Source: Cytophagaceae bacterium (lineage in GTDB: Bacteria > Bacteroidota > Bacteroidia > Cytophagales > Cytophagaceae). Taken from it: DNA of 47,804 nucleotides. A model generated the notes under the pieces. The model was not told where the DNA came from, ran no database searches, and worked only from the letters and a program-made list of their open reading frames with translations. Positions 26,085-34,027 of this stretch are shown here, one piece after another (position 1 is the stretch's first letter; every line of letters begins with the position of its first letter). Made by a program: the position numbers and the translations under genes. The stretch is taken from contig JALONM010000026.1 of the NCBI GenBank assembly GCA_025454925.1, positions 1-47,804 of the forward strand, given 5' to 3'.

Positions 26085-26413
26085 GACGGCTGATCCTCCT
26101 TCTTCCCTTTGTCTAAATCTATGCCAAAGCGTTTCAGCATTTTCTTTTCCATATTCCAGAAGAATGGAAATTGAAAGGCCACAAATCCAAAGAATAACAA
26201 CAGAACCTGATAGATGGGAGTAATGATGAGGATGCGCAATGGCCAAAAAATATACCAAGCCATTTTATCGGAAACAACTCCAAGCATTTCCAGCAAAGGG
26301 GCACTCACTTTTACCGAAGTAGAGCCAGTAACTCCAAACACAATAAAGATTAAGAGTGCCTGCCAATCACTGCTGATCCCCCAGCGTTGCTTCAGCTTTA
26401 CATACCAATTCAT
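26081..26413 (-). CDS. DUF6787-like small membrane protein
   Basis: 110 aa with an N-terminal amphipathic WYVKLKQRWGI segment, two or three membrane helices (about 18-40, 52-72 and 70-90) and a basic tail ending KRFGIDLDKGKKED. The KxRWxI..WQxxxIFxVFxxTGSTSVKV pattern fits the conserved small membrane protein I know as DUF6787 in Bacteroidota. Its function is unknown. It is 6 bp downstream of the prenyl synthase gene and overlaps the next gene, so it belongs to the rnr operon. Confidence 0.75.
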   Translation of the reverse strand: MNWYVKLKQRWGISSDWQALLIFIVFGVTGSTSVKVSAPLLEMLGVVSDKMAWYIFWPLRILIITPIYQVLLLFFGFVAFQFPFFWNMEKKMLKRFGIDLDKGKKEDQPS

Positions 26414-26419
26414 AGGCGA

Positions 26420-27409
26420 TTAATGTTGTCGCTGCATGAGTCCCAGCAGCAAATCTTTAATAATCCTTTTTTTCATGAGAGGTGCTTCAATCAGAGCAAA
26501 TTTTTTGAGTGCCAATTCAAAGTACTCCTCGATCTTTGCTTCCGTCATTTCTTTTACTTTCAATGCATCGTAAAGAGCGCGCACGGCTTTTACCTTTTCC
26601 TCCGGCTTGGCATTCTTGTTTTCGATCCAAGACTTTAGTTCTTGGAGCTCTTTACCTTGTGCATGTTGCAGAGCAGAAAGTAACAAAAATGTTTTTTTAT
26701 TGGCTACAATATCACCGCCCACCGATTTCCCGAACTTCGATTGATCGCCATATACATCAAGCAAATCATCCATCAATTGAAATCCGATTCCGGCTGCAAC
26801 ACCCATCTCATACAGGTCTTTCGCAATCGTTTCATTCTGTCCGGCCAAACGAGCGCCGAGCTCCAGGCTAAAGCCTAGCAACACCGCTGTTTTAAGGCGA
26901 ATCATGTCGAGGTATTCAGGTATGCTTACATCCGATCGTGTTTCGAAGTTCATATCCAACTGCTGGCCTTCGCATACTTCGCAAGCAGTAGTATTAAAAC
27001 GGCCTAAAACATCCGCCAGAATTTCCTTATCGATCTGTAGAAATTGTTGGTAGGCTTTCACCATCATTACATCACCAGAAAGAATGGCTGTGTTCTCATT
27101 CCATTTCTCATGCACGGTTTGATTGCCTCTTCGCAAAGGCGCCTTGTCCATAATGTCGTCGTGTACCAGGGTAAAATTATGAAACAGTTCTATACCCAAT
27201 GCTGGTGCCACCGCGCGTTCTACTGCTTCATCAAACAATTGATACGCAAGCAACGTCAACACAGGGCGCATGCGTTTGCCTCCCAGAGACATAATGTAAC
27301 GGATAGGCTCGTACAACTCTACCGGTTTTCCCTCCAAGGGCAAATGCGGAATTTCTGCTTGTAATAAAGATACCGCCCTTTCGGCATTCAACATCAATGT
27401 CGTTTGCAT
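26420..27409 (-). CDS. Polyprenyl diphosphate synthase (trans, IspA/GGPP type)
   Basis: 329 aa, usual length. First Asp-rich motif HDDIMD (83-88) with RRG following; second motif QLMDDLLDVYGD near 216. GGKRMRP at 43-49 is the conserved basic region binding isopentenyl diphosphate. It condenses isopentenyl diphosphate with allylic primers to give C15-C20 or longer products. Chain length cannot be read safely. It starts 5 bp after the RNase R gene and may supply the UbiA-type enzyme at 16949. Confidence 0.93.
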   Translation of the reverse strand: MQTTLMLNAERAVSLLQAEIPHLPLEGKPVELYEPIRYIMSLGGKRMRPVLTLLAYQLFDEAVERAVAPALGIELFHNFTLVHDDIMDKAPLRRGNQTVHEKWNENTAILSGDVMMVKAYQQFLQIDKEILADVLGRFNTTACEVCEGQQLDMNFETRSDVSIPEYLDMIRLKTAVLLGFSLELGARLAGQNETIAKDLYEMGVAAGIGFQLMDDLLDVYGDQSKFGKSVGGDIVANKKTFLLLSALQHAQGKELQELKSWIENKNAKPEEKVKAVRALYDALKVKEMTEAKIEEYFELALKKFALIEAPLMKKRIIKDLLLGLMQRQH

Positions 27410-27414
27410 GTTGC

Positions 27415-29586
27415 TTAATTTTTTTGTTCGTCTATACGGATTGTTTTTTTCTTCACCAATTCCAGGTCGATGGTTCTTCTTTCCAGATCGGTTTTACGCA
27501 CTTTCACCACTACCAAATCGCCCAAATGATATACCTTTTGTGTGCGTTTTCCTACAATCCGGTAATTATCTAGATCCACTTCGTAGTAGTCGTCGTTCAT
27601 TTCACTGAAGCGCACCATTCCTTCGCATTTGGTTTCACTTACCTCCACAAACATTCCCGTTTCAATCATGCCCGTAATCACACCGTCCATTTCGCCTTCG
27701 CGGTGCTGCATAAATTCCACCTGCTTGTATTTGATGGAAGCACGTTCTGCTTCGGCAGCAAGTTTCTCCATTTCCGAAGAATGTTCACACTTCTTCTCAT
27801 ACATTTCACGGTCTACCGATTTCCCTTCGTTCAAATAATGGAATAACAATCGGTGGGCCATCATATCTGGATAACGGCGTATGGGTGAAGTGAAATGCGA
27901 ATAGTGTGGGAAAGCCAAACCAAAATGTCCATTTTCTTCGGTAGTATATTTGGCTTTGGCCATGCAGCGGATGGCCAGGGATTGAATGACATTTTGTTCA
28001 GGTTTACCCTCTACTGCATCCGACAATTTATTTAAGGTTTCGGCAATTTTTCCTTCCTGCAAAAAATTAATTTTATGTCCGAAGCGCACCGAGAAGTTCG
28101 CCAGGGTACTTAATTTTTGGGGATCCGGATCGTCGTGAGTCCGGTAGACCATCACGTCTTTGGTCTCCGATTTTGACCGGTTGTAAACGAATTCAGCCAC
28201 GCGCTTGTTCGCCAGCAGCATGTACTCTTCTATCAGTTTATGAGCATCCTTGCGGACTTTGGGGTAAACGCCCAACGGCTTTCCCTTCTCATCCAGTTTA
28301 AATTTGATCTCAACAGTTTCAAAACTGATGGATCCCTTTTTGAAACGATCGGTTCGCATTTTCTTTGCGATGTCGTTCATCAGCACCAATTCCTTACAAT
28401 ATTCGCCTGTTCCTGCCTCAAGGATTTCCTGCACCTCTTCGTAGGTAAACCGACGGTCGGAAAAGATGATGGTTTTACCAAACCAATCCTTTACAACCTT
28501 TCCATCGGTAGTCATTTCGAATACAGCCGAAAAGGTCAGCTTTTCCTCTTTGGGTCGAAGCGAACACAATCCATTGGAAAGTTTTTCGGGAAGCATTGGT
28601 ATGCAACGGTCCACCAGGTAAACGCTGGTAGCCCGGCGGTAGGCTTCTTTTTCAAGAAGGGTATTGGGTCTTATGTAATGAGTTACATCGGCAATGTGCA
28701 CTCCGATCTCTACATTTCCGTTCGGCAAATACTGAATAGACAGGGCATCGTCAAAATCCTTGGCATCGTAAGGGTCAATGGTAAAGGTGAGAATATTCCT
28801 GAAATCGCGGCGGCTGGCGATTTCTTCGGGCGTAATCGCTTCGTCAATTTTTTCGGCAGCACGTTCCACCTCTTCCGAAAATTCAAACGGCAAGCCGTAT
28901 TCGGCCATGATGGCGTGCATTTCTACTTCATTTTCTCCGGCGTTCCCCAATACCTCCAGCACTTTTCCTACCGGATTGCGGTCGCCGGGGCCAGGCCATT
29001 CCTCCACTTCTACTACAACCTTCTGATTCTCCAGAGCACCATTCAAGACTTCGGAAGGCACAAAAATATCAAAGTAGATTTTTTTACTATCTGGAATTAC
29101 AAAGGCAAAACGTTTGGAAAGCTGCACTTTCCCAACAAACTGAAAGCGTCTGCGTTCAACGATTTCGATTACTTCTCCTTCGTCGTGAACGCCCATTTTT
29201 TTCTGCTTGTCGAACACACTAACCCGCACAATATCGCCGTCGATAGCGCCGTTAAGGTAACGATTATCAATCCAGATATCTTCCCCTTCCCCACTCTCCG
29301 GAATTACATAAGCAAATCGAGGACTTACATGATCGAGCCTGCCGGTAAGAATTTTCACCTGCATGCCCGCAGCACTTTTAAACAATCCGTTTTTTGATTG
29401 AATTATTTTCCCTTGACCGATCAATTCGCGCAGAGCCTGCACCAATCCTTCTTTGCTATCTTTACGCTTGAGGTCTAATTTCTTAATTAGGTCTTTTGCC
29501 GAAAAAGCATTTTTCTTACTGTTATTAAAAAACTTCAACAACCTTTCCAGTAAGAGTTCATTTCCCTTCTGCTTTTCTTTTTTCAT
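27415..29586 (-). CDS. rnr: Ribonuclease R
   Basis: 723 aa, normal RNase R length. N-terminal winged-helix-like segment (1-65), cold-shock/OB domains (70-225), the RNB catalytic domain (about 255-590) with the Mg-binding motif DPYDAKDFDDALS, the SHFTSPIRRYPD motif, and a C-terminal S1 domain (about 640-715) with a basic tail. A processive 3'-5' exoribonuclease that degrades structured RNA. It leads a four-gene minus-strand operon with spacings of 5 bp, 6 bp and an overlap, and its start lies 200 bp downstream of the ABC transporter gene stop. Confidence 0.96.
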   Translation of the reverse strand: MKKEKQKGNELLLERLLKFFNNSKKNAFSAKDLIKKLDLKRKDSKEGLVQALRELIGQGKIIQSKNGLFKSAAGMQVKILTGRLDHVSPRFAYVIPESGEGEDIWIDNRYLNGAIDGDIVRVSVFDKQKKMGVHDEGEVIEIVERRRFQFVGKVQLSKRFAFVIPDSKKIYFDIFVPSEVLNGALENQKVVVEVEEWPGPGDRNPVGKVLEVLGNAGENEVEMHAIMAEYGLPFEFSEEVERAAEKIDEAITPEEIASRRDFRNILTFTIDPYDAKDFDDALSIQYLPNGNVEIGVHIADVTHYIRPNTLLEKEAYRRATSVYLVDRCIPMLPEKLSNGLCSLRPKEEKLTFSAVFEMTTDGKVVKDWFGKTIIFSDRRFTYEEVQEILEAGTGEYCKELVLMNDIAKKMRTDRFKKGSISFETVEIKFKLDEKGKPLGVYPKVRKDAHKLIEEYMLLANKRVAEFVYNRSKSETKDVMVYRTHDDPDPQKLSTLANFSVRFGHKINFLQEGKIAETLNKLSDAVEGKPEQNVIQSLAIRCMAKAKYTTEENGHFGLAFPHYSHFTSPIRRYPDMMAHRLLFHYLNEGKSVDREMYEKKCEHSSEMEKLAAEAERASIKYKQVEFMQHREGEMDGVITGMIETGMFVEVSETKCEGMVRFSEMNDDYYEVDLDNYRIVGKRTQKVYHLGDLVVVKVRKTDLERRTIDLELVKKKTIRIDEQKN

Positions 29587-29787
29587 AATCTCTGTATTTT
29601 GGGACCGAACCTATGGAGCACACCATTCTGTTAACTAAAAATCTACCATGGATAAATAAAAAGACAGGCATCTTATGTTGTGCAGGTGAGGCGAACCTCG
29701 TAAGGCACCTTTCTAAAGTTTGAAATCCCTAAGGTTATCCCTTTTGTAAAAGTACGTATTGTTTTGCCTACAACCAAACCGACTCTA

Positions 29788-31659
29788 TTACTGCTGACTC
29801 TTAATAAGCTTTTTTAGATGGCGCTGCAACTGAGCCTTCCGAATATCCTCCAAATCTCCTTTAGGGATCGATTTGATCAGTCGGGAGGTATATTCCGTTT
29901 TAGGATTGTCATAAATTTCCGCCGCGTATCCAATTTCTTCTATCTTTCCTTTATTCATCACAATGATGCGATCCGACATAAATTTCACTACGGATAAATC
30001 GTGGCTGATGAAAATGTACGTGAAGTTAAAATCTTTCTTTAGCTCATTGAGTAAATTCAGCACCTGTGCCTGCACAGAAACATCGAGGGCAGAAACCGAC
30101 TCATCACAAATAATAAACTTGGGATTGAGTGCCAAGGCCCGGGCAATACAAATGCGTTGACGCTGGCCGCCTGAAAATTCGTGGGGATACCTCTCAAAAT
30201 GTCTCTTGGTAAGATTTACCCGTTCTAGTAATTCTATGGTATATTTTTTCCGGTGAAAATCAGTATCAAAAATTTTATTGACGCGCATCGGCTCCAATAT
30301 TGCCTCTCCAATGGTCATCCTGGGGTTCAAGGAAGAGTAAGGATCCTGGAAGATAATCTGGATGTCCTTGCGCATCTTCCTCAGTTCATCTTTATTTAAT
30401 TTCGTGATATCTTTTCCTTCAAAAATAATTTGTCCATCGGTAGGTTCTATAAGTCGCAAAATAGCCCTGCCCAAAGTGGTCTTTCCACAGCCCGACTCTC
30501 CTACCAAACCTACGGTTTCGCCTGGATATACGGTAAACGAAACATCGTCTACGGCTTTCACAAATTCTTTGGATCTCCCGAATATGCCTTTGTTGATCGG
30601 GAAATACATCTTGAGATTTTTTACTTCCAACTGAGGAGGTTGGGTAAGAAGAAACTGATTGCGTTCTTCGATTTCATCGTCGTCGGTAAAGTTCAATAAA
30701 ATTGCCTCCCCTACCGAACCATATTTATGATTTACCTTTTCGGAAATAACGCCATGATCGTTTACATCCATAAAATCGGAAACGACTGGCAACACTTTCA
30801 TTTTGATATCCAACCGTGGCCTGCAAGCCAATAAGCTTTTGGTATAGGGGTGTTGAGGGTTCGAGAATATATCCCAAACAGAACCCTGTTCAACGATTTT
30901 ACCGTGGAACATTACCGCCACTTTATCTGCAATTTCTGCTACCACTCCCAAATCGTGGGTAATGAAAATAATGGACATATCATTTTCATCGCGCAGTTGC
31001 CTCATCAAATCCAATATCCTCGATTGCACCGTCACGTCGAGTGCCGTAGTAGGCTCGTCGGCAATGAGTAAGGATGGATTGCAACACATGGCCATGGCAA
31101 TCATGACCCGTTGTTTTTGACCGCCTGAAATTTCGTGTGGATATGCGTTAAAAATTTGTTCAGGTCTAGGCAGCTCAACTTTTTTAAATAATTCAAGCGC
31201 CAGTTCCTTCGCTTCTTTTGAACTTACTTTGCGATGAATCAGAATGGTTTCCACCACTTGATCGCCGCAGGTAAATACCGGATTGAGCGAAGTCATGGGC
31301 TCCTGAAAGATCATGGAAATTTCATTGCCCCGTTCAAACAGCATTTCTTTTTCGGAAAGCAGGCGCAAATCTACTACTCCTTTGGTGGGTGAGTTAAAAA
31401 AGATATTACCGTTCTCAATGCGCCCCGGATGTTGAATCAACTTCATTATGGAAAGTGCCGACACAGATTTACCTGAGCCCGACTCTCCTACGATCCCCAG
31501 CGTCTCTCCCCTTCGAAGGTTAAAACTGATATTGTCGACCGCCTTCACTTCCGCTTCTTCTGTTTGAAAAACAGTAGTAAGATTTCTTACCTCTAAGAGG
31601 AAGTCCGGATCAATATGTTTGCTATCTTTCAACTTTGAAACTATCCTTGGATTAACCAA
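29788..31659 (-). CDS. Oligopeptide-type ABC transporter, two fused ATPase domains
   Basis: 623 aa. Two complete ABC ATPase domains: the first (about 22-270) with Walker A GESGSGKS at 58-65, signature SGGQKQRV and Walker B LLIADEP; the second (about 355-600) with GESGCGKT, SGGQRQRI and FIICDES. The fusion resembles YejF/DppDF-type peptide importers. No permease or binding protein is adjacent, so the membrane partners lie elsewhere. The frame starts with TTG at 31659; no ATG precedes the first domain, so a TTG start here or at codon 10 is likely. The gene is divergent from the TauE gene with only 48 bp between. Confidence 0.92.
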   Translation of the reverse strand: MVNPRIVSKLKDSKHIDPDFLLEVRNLTTVFQTEEAEVKAVDNISFNLRRGETLGIVGESGSGKSVSALSIMKLIQHPGRIENGNIFFNSPTKGVVDLRLLSEKEMLFERGNEISMIFQEPMTSLNPVFTCGDQVVETILIHRKVSSKEAKELALELFKKVELPRPEQIFNAYPHEISGGQKQRVMIAMAMCCNPSLLIADEPTTALDVTVQSRILDLMRQLRDENDMSIIFITHDLGVVAEIADKVAVMFHGKIVEQGSVWDIFSNPQHPYTKSLLACRPRLDIKMKVLPVVSDFMDVNDHGVISEKVNHKYGSVGEAILLNFTDDDEIEERNQFLLTQPPQLEVKNLKMYFPINKGIFGRSKEFVKAVDDVSFTVYPGETVGLVGESGCGKTTLGRAILRLIEPTDGQIIFEGKDITKLNKDELRKMRKDIQIIFQDPYSSLNPRMTIGEAILEPMRVNKIFDTDFHRKKYTIELLERVNLTKRHFERYPHEFSGGQRQRICIARALALNPKFIICDESVSALDVSVQAQVLNLLNELKKDFNFTYIFISHDLSVVKFMSDRIIVMNKGKIEEIGYAAEIYDNPKTEYTSRLIKSIPKGDLEDIRKAQLQRHLKKLIKSQQ

Positions 31660-31707
31660 AAATAAGGATTTTTTTCATTTGTAAAAGTTTAATTTTGAGG
31701 CGATAAA

Positions 31708-32526
31708 ATGCAACCTATCGAGTTGTTTTTCGTATTAGCGCTGGTCGGTCTGACGGGGGGATTAATTGCTGGGTTGATTGGAATAGGCGGTGGAACACTG
31801 TATGTTTTCGTACTTCCCAGCATCTTAGCAAGCCTTCACTTTCCGGAAAGTCATATGGCACAGTTCACCATCGCAAATTCCTTCACGGCTATTTTCTTCG
31901 CATCGGGCGCGGCGGTGTATTCGCTTTGGAAAAAAAACTTCTTTTTCCTTCGCCCGGTATTGCTGATCGGCCTGAGCGCAATACTCAGTTCCTTCATCAC
32001 GAATTATTACCTGGTACTACGCCCCTTCTATTCTAAAGCCGCTTTCAACGTGGTCGTGATAAGTTTACTCTTCTTTTCGGCGGTGTACACATTAAAAAGC
32101 GCACGAAAAGAGGGCCATTCGGACTTCGACGAAATAAATTCCTGGAAATTGATGGGCACAGGCCTACTCAGCGGATTCATGGCAGCCCTCTCTGGTTTAG
32201 GGGGTGGTATTGTCATCATTCCGATTCTCAATACGATACTAAAAATAGATATCAAACGAGCCTCTTCGGTTTCCTCAGGAGCCATATTGTTGAGTGCGGG
32301 TCTTATAGTCATTCAAAATTTATTTCAATCCCAAGCGCCCCAAGGCGCTGTCAGCTCTCTGGGATATGTGGTTCTGCCGGTAAGTCTCTTTTTGGCGTTG
32401 GGGGTAGTAATAGGCTCGCCCTATGGTGTAAGCCTTTCCCGGCGGCTTGCGCCGGCTACCATCAGTTATATTTATGTGGCAGTACTTGCCCTTGTGATGA
32501 TCCGAAAAATATCCGAATTAGTTTAA
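31708..32526 (+). CDS. TauE/SafE-family sulfite exporter
   Basis: 272 aa with eight predicted membrane helices in two repeats, each opening with a Gly-rich motif (GLTGGLIAGLIGIGGGTLYV at 15-34 and GFMAALSGLGGGIVIIPIL near 160). This is the TauE/SafE pattern; members export sulfite, sulfoacetate or related anions. The substrate is not visible. A TAATTTTG -7 match ends 11 bp before the ATG. The gene is followed after 3 bp by tsaB, so the two are co-transcribed. Confidence 0.9.
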   Translation: MQPIELFFVLALVGLTGGLIAGLIGIGGGTLYVFVLPSILASLHFPESHMAQFTIANSFTAIFFASGAAVYSLWKKNFFFLRPVLLIGLSAILSSFITNYYLVLRPFYSKAAFNVVVISLLFFSAVYTLKSARKEGHSDFDEINSWKLMGTGLLSGFMAALSGLGGGIVIIPILNTILKIDIKRASSVSSGAILLSAGLIVIQNLFQSQAPQGAVSSLGYVVLPVSLFLALGVVIGSPYGVSLSRRLAPATISYIYVAVLALVMIRKISELV

Positions 32527-32529
32527 GTC

Positions 32530-33198
32530 ATGGCCTTACTTCTTAGTATTGAAACCTCCACCTCCGTTTGCTCAGTAGCCTTGCACCAAGACGCTCACCT
32601 ATTGGCGCATACGGAATTACACGCAGAAAAAGCACATGCCCGCTTTCTTACGCATCTTATTGGTGAATGCTGCGCCAATTCAGGCATTTCGCTTTCCATG
32701 ATCGATGCCGTAGCTGTTTCCAAAGGTCCTGGCTCCTACACGGGTCTACGCATTGGTGTTTCTTCCGCCAAAGGCTTATGCTTTGCCCTGGAAAAACCTT
32801 TAATTGCCATCGACACACTCGAGGCCATGGCTTATGGTGCAAGACAACATCAGTGGAAATCTTGCCTGCTTGCACCCATGATCGATGCAAGACGCATGGA
32901 AGTGTATACCTCCGTTTTCGACTTTTCGCTTGCCTGCCTGAAACCCACACATGCTTGTGTAGTGGACGATAAAACCTTCTCGGAACTGGACGGCGATGTG
33001 CTCTTATTTGGCAATGGTGCTGCCAAATGCAAGGAGGTTTTTTCTGACAGAAAAAACATCTTCTTTCTCGATTCTGTAGTGCCCAGTGCCAAATGGATTG
33101 GAGCATTAGCTGCAGAAAAATGTAAAGAACAAATTTTTGAAGATGTGGCGTATTTTGAACCTTTCTATTTGAAGGACTTTGTACGATTTGGAAAATAA
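32530..33198 (+). CDS. tsaB: tRNA threonylcarbamoyladenosine biosynthesis protein TsaB
   Basis: 222 aa. ASKHA-type fold with LLSIETSTSVCSVAL at the start, the diagnostic VSKGPGSYTGLRIGVSSAKGL motif near 63-83, and MIDARRMEVYTSVF near 118. TsaB scaffolds TsaD and TsaE in adding threonylcarbamoyl to A37 of ANN-decoding tRNAs. Length is normal. It follows the TauE gene by 3 bp. A family A repeat starts 200 bp after its stop. Confidence 0.95.
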   Translation: MALLLSIETSTSVCSVALHQDAHLLAHTELHAEKAHARFLTHLIGECCANSGISLSMIDAVAVSKGPGSYTGLRIGVSSAKGLCFALEKPLIAIDTLEAMAYGARQHQWKSCLLAPMIDARRMEVYTSVFDFSLACLKPTHACVVDDKTFSELDGDVLLFGNGAAKCKEVFSDRKNIFFLDSVVPSAKWIGALAAEKCKEQIFEDVAYFEPFYLKDFVRFGK

Positions 33199-33400
33199 TT
33201 TTTTATAATCCTAACCGGAGATGCATGTCGATCCGCTGACGTATGTCGCGCATAGAATTCCTATCTCTGTGTGGAACGGAACCATGCAGCAATTTGTCCG
33301 ACACGTTCATTTAAAACTTCGCTACCGTTTTTATTTTTTCGATCACACCAAAATGTCACCTCTGGTATTCCTGCTCATGGGTACGATGATGGCATTTTTT

Positions 33401-33590
33401 TAACCGGCATTTCTCTATAGAAGCGAAGCGCACTATGGAGAAAGCTCATGGATCGCAGATCCATGGCCGGTAATCCAGACTTAGAAAATCAGAGGCTTAG
33501 AAAAGAATTTCTTTTAGTCGATTCCTTCTCAAGCCCTTGATTTTATCAGTCGTTTGTCAATAGAAGAATTTCTATTGACAAATTAGGGTT
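33401..33590 (+). repeat. Family A structured repeat, full copy A3
   Basis: Same layout as A2: outer stem ACCGGC (33403-33408) / GCCGGT (33466-33471), stem CTATAG/CTATGG, hairpin CATGGATC/GATCCATG, tail stem from AAAATCA to TTGATTTT, and a perfect 13-bp hairpin TTTGTCAATAGAA/TTCTATTGACAAA at 33553-33582. The 829-bp gap from 33199 to 34027 holds A3, B2 and A6; I see no gene in it. Confidence 0.85.
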
Positions 33591-33696
33591 ACATTTTTGT
33601 TGAAGTCGAAGTCTAAGATTTACCAACGGTCAGTCATGCAGCCACATCTCCTGCTACTACCTTGTCTACCCTAAGTATTCCGATTCAATACTTTTT

Positions 33697-33825
33697 TTTG
33701 GGCGTGTCCCTTCGTGTTGGCGCCATAGGCGCCACGCCACTCGGGCCGGGCTATCGCTGCAAGCCATGGTGGTGGCGCCTGTAGCGCCACCACCATGGGC
33801 TTTACACTCTATCCCTCACGCAAAA
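33697..33825 (+). repeat. Family B structured repeat, copy B2
   Basis: Closing stem GCGTG (33702-33706) / CACGC (33817-33821). The first internal hairpin differs from B1 (TGGCGCC, ATA, GGCGCCA) but still pairs. The segment from GGGCTATCGCTGCAAG through the second hairpin to CACGCAAAACC is identical to B1 over about 80 bases. Confidence 0.85.
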
Positions 33826-33841
33826 CCAGCCCTGTTTTAAA

Positions 33842-33952
33842 TGGAATTTCTCCATAGTAAAATTTCTTTGGAGAAACGGCAACTAACCCAAGGGCTTCAG
33901 AACGAATCGAACAGAAGGAATGCTTTTCAAAGCCCATGAGTTTATACAAAAG
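33842..33952 (-). repeat. Family A repeat, partial copy A6
   Basis: The tail part of an inverted family A element, starting about 17 bp after B2: TTTCTCCATAG and CTTTGGAGAAA, then AAGGGCTTCAG and CAAAGCCCATGAG as the long-stem arms. The three-way-junction core is missing. It repeats the B then inverted-A order of B1-A5. Confidence 0.6.
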
Positions 33953-34027
33953 TTTAACCAAGGTGTTTACGCCCGCAAAATAATAGGTGTTAGGAGGATA
34001 GTTCAATAAAACTTAACCCAACACTCT

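Noticed and set aside
28240-29397. 385-codon open frame opposite rnr
   Set aside because: It is antisense to the conserved RNase R catalytic domain and shows no domain of its own.
33221-33403. 60-codon open frame after tsaB
   Set aside because: Composition is unlike a protein of the neighbourhood, and it ends where repeat A3 begins. I could not support it as a gene.
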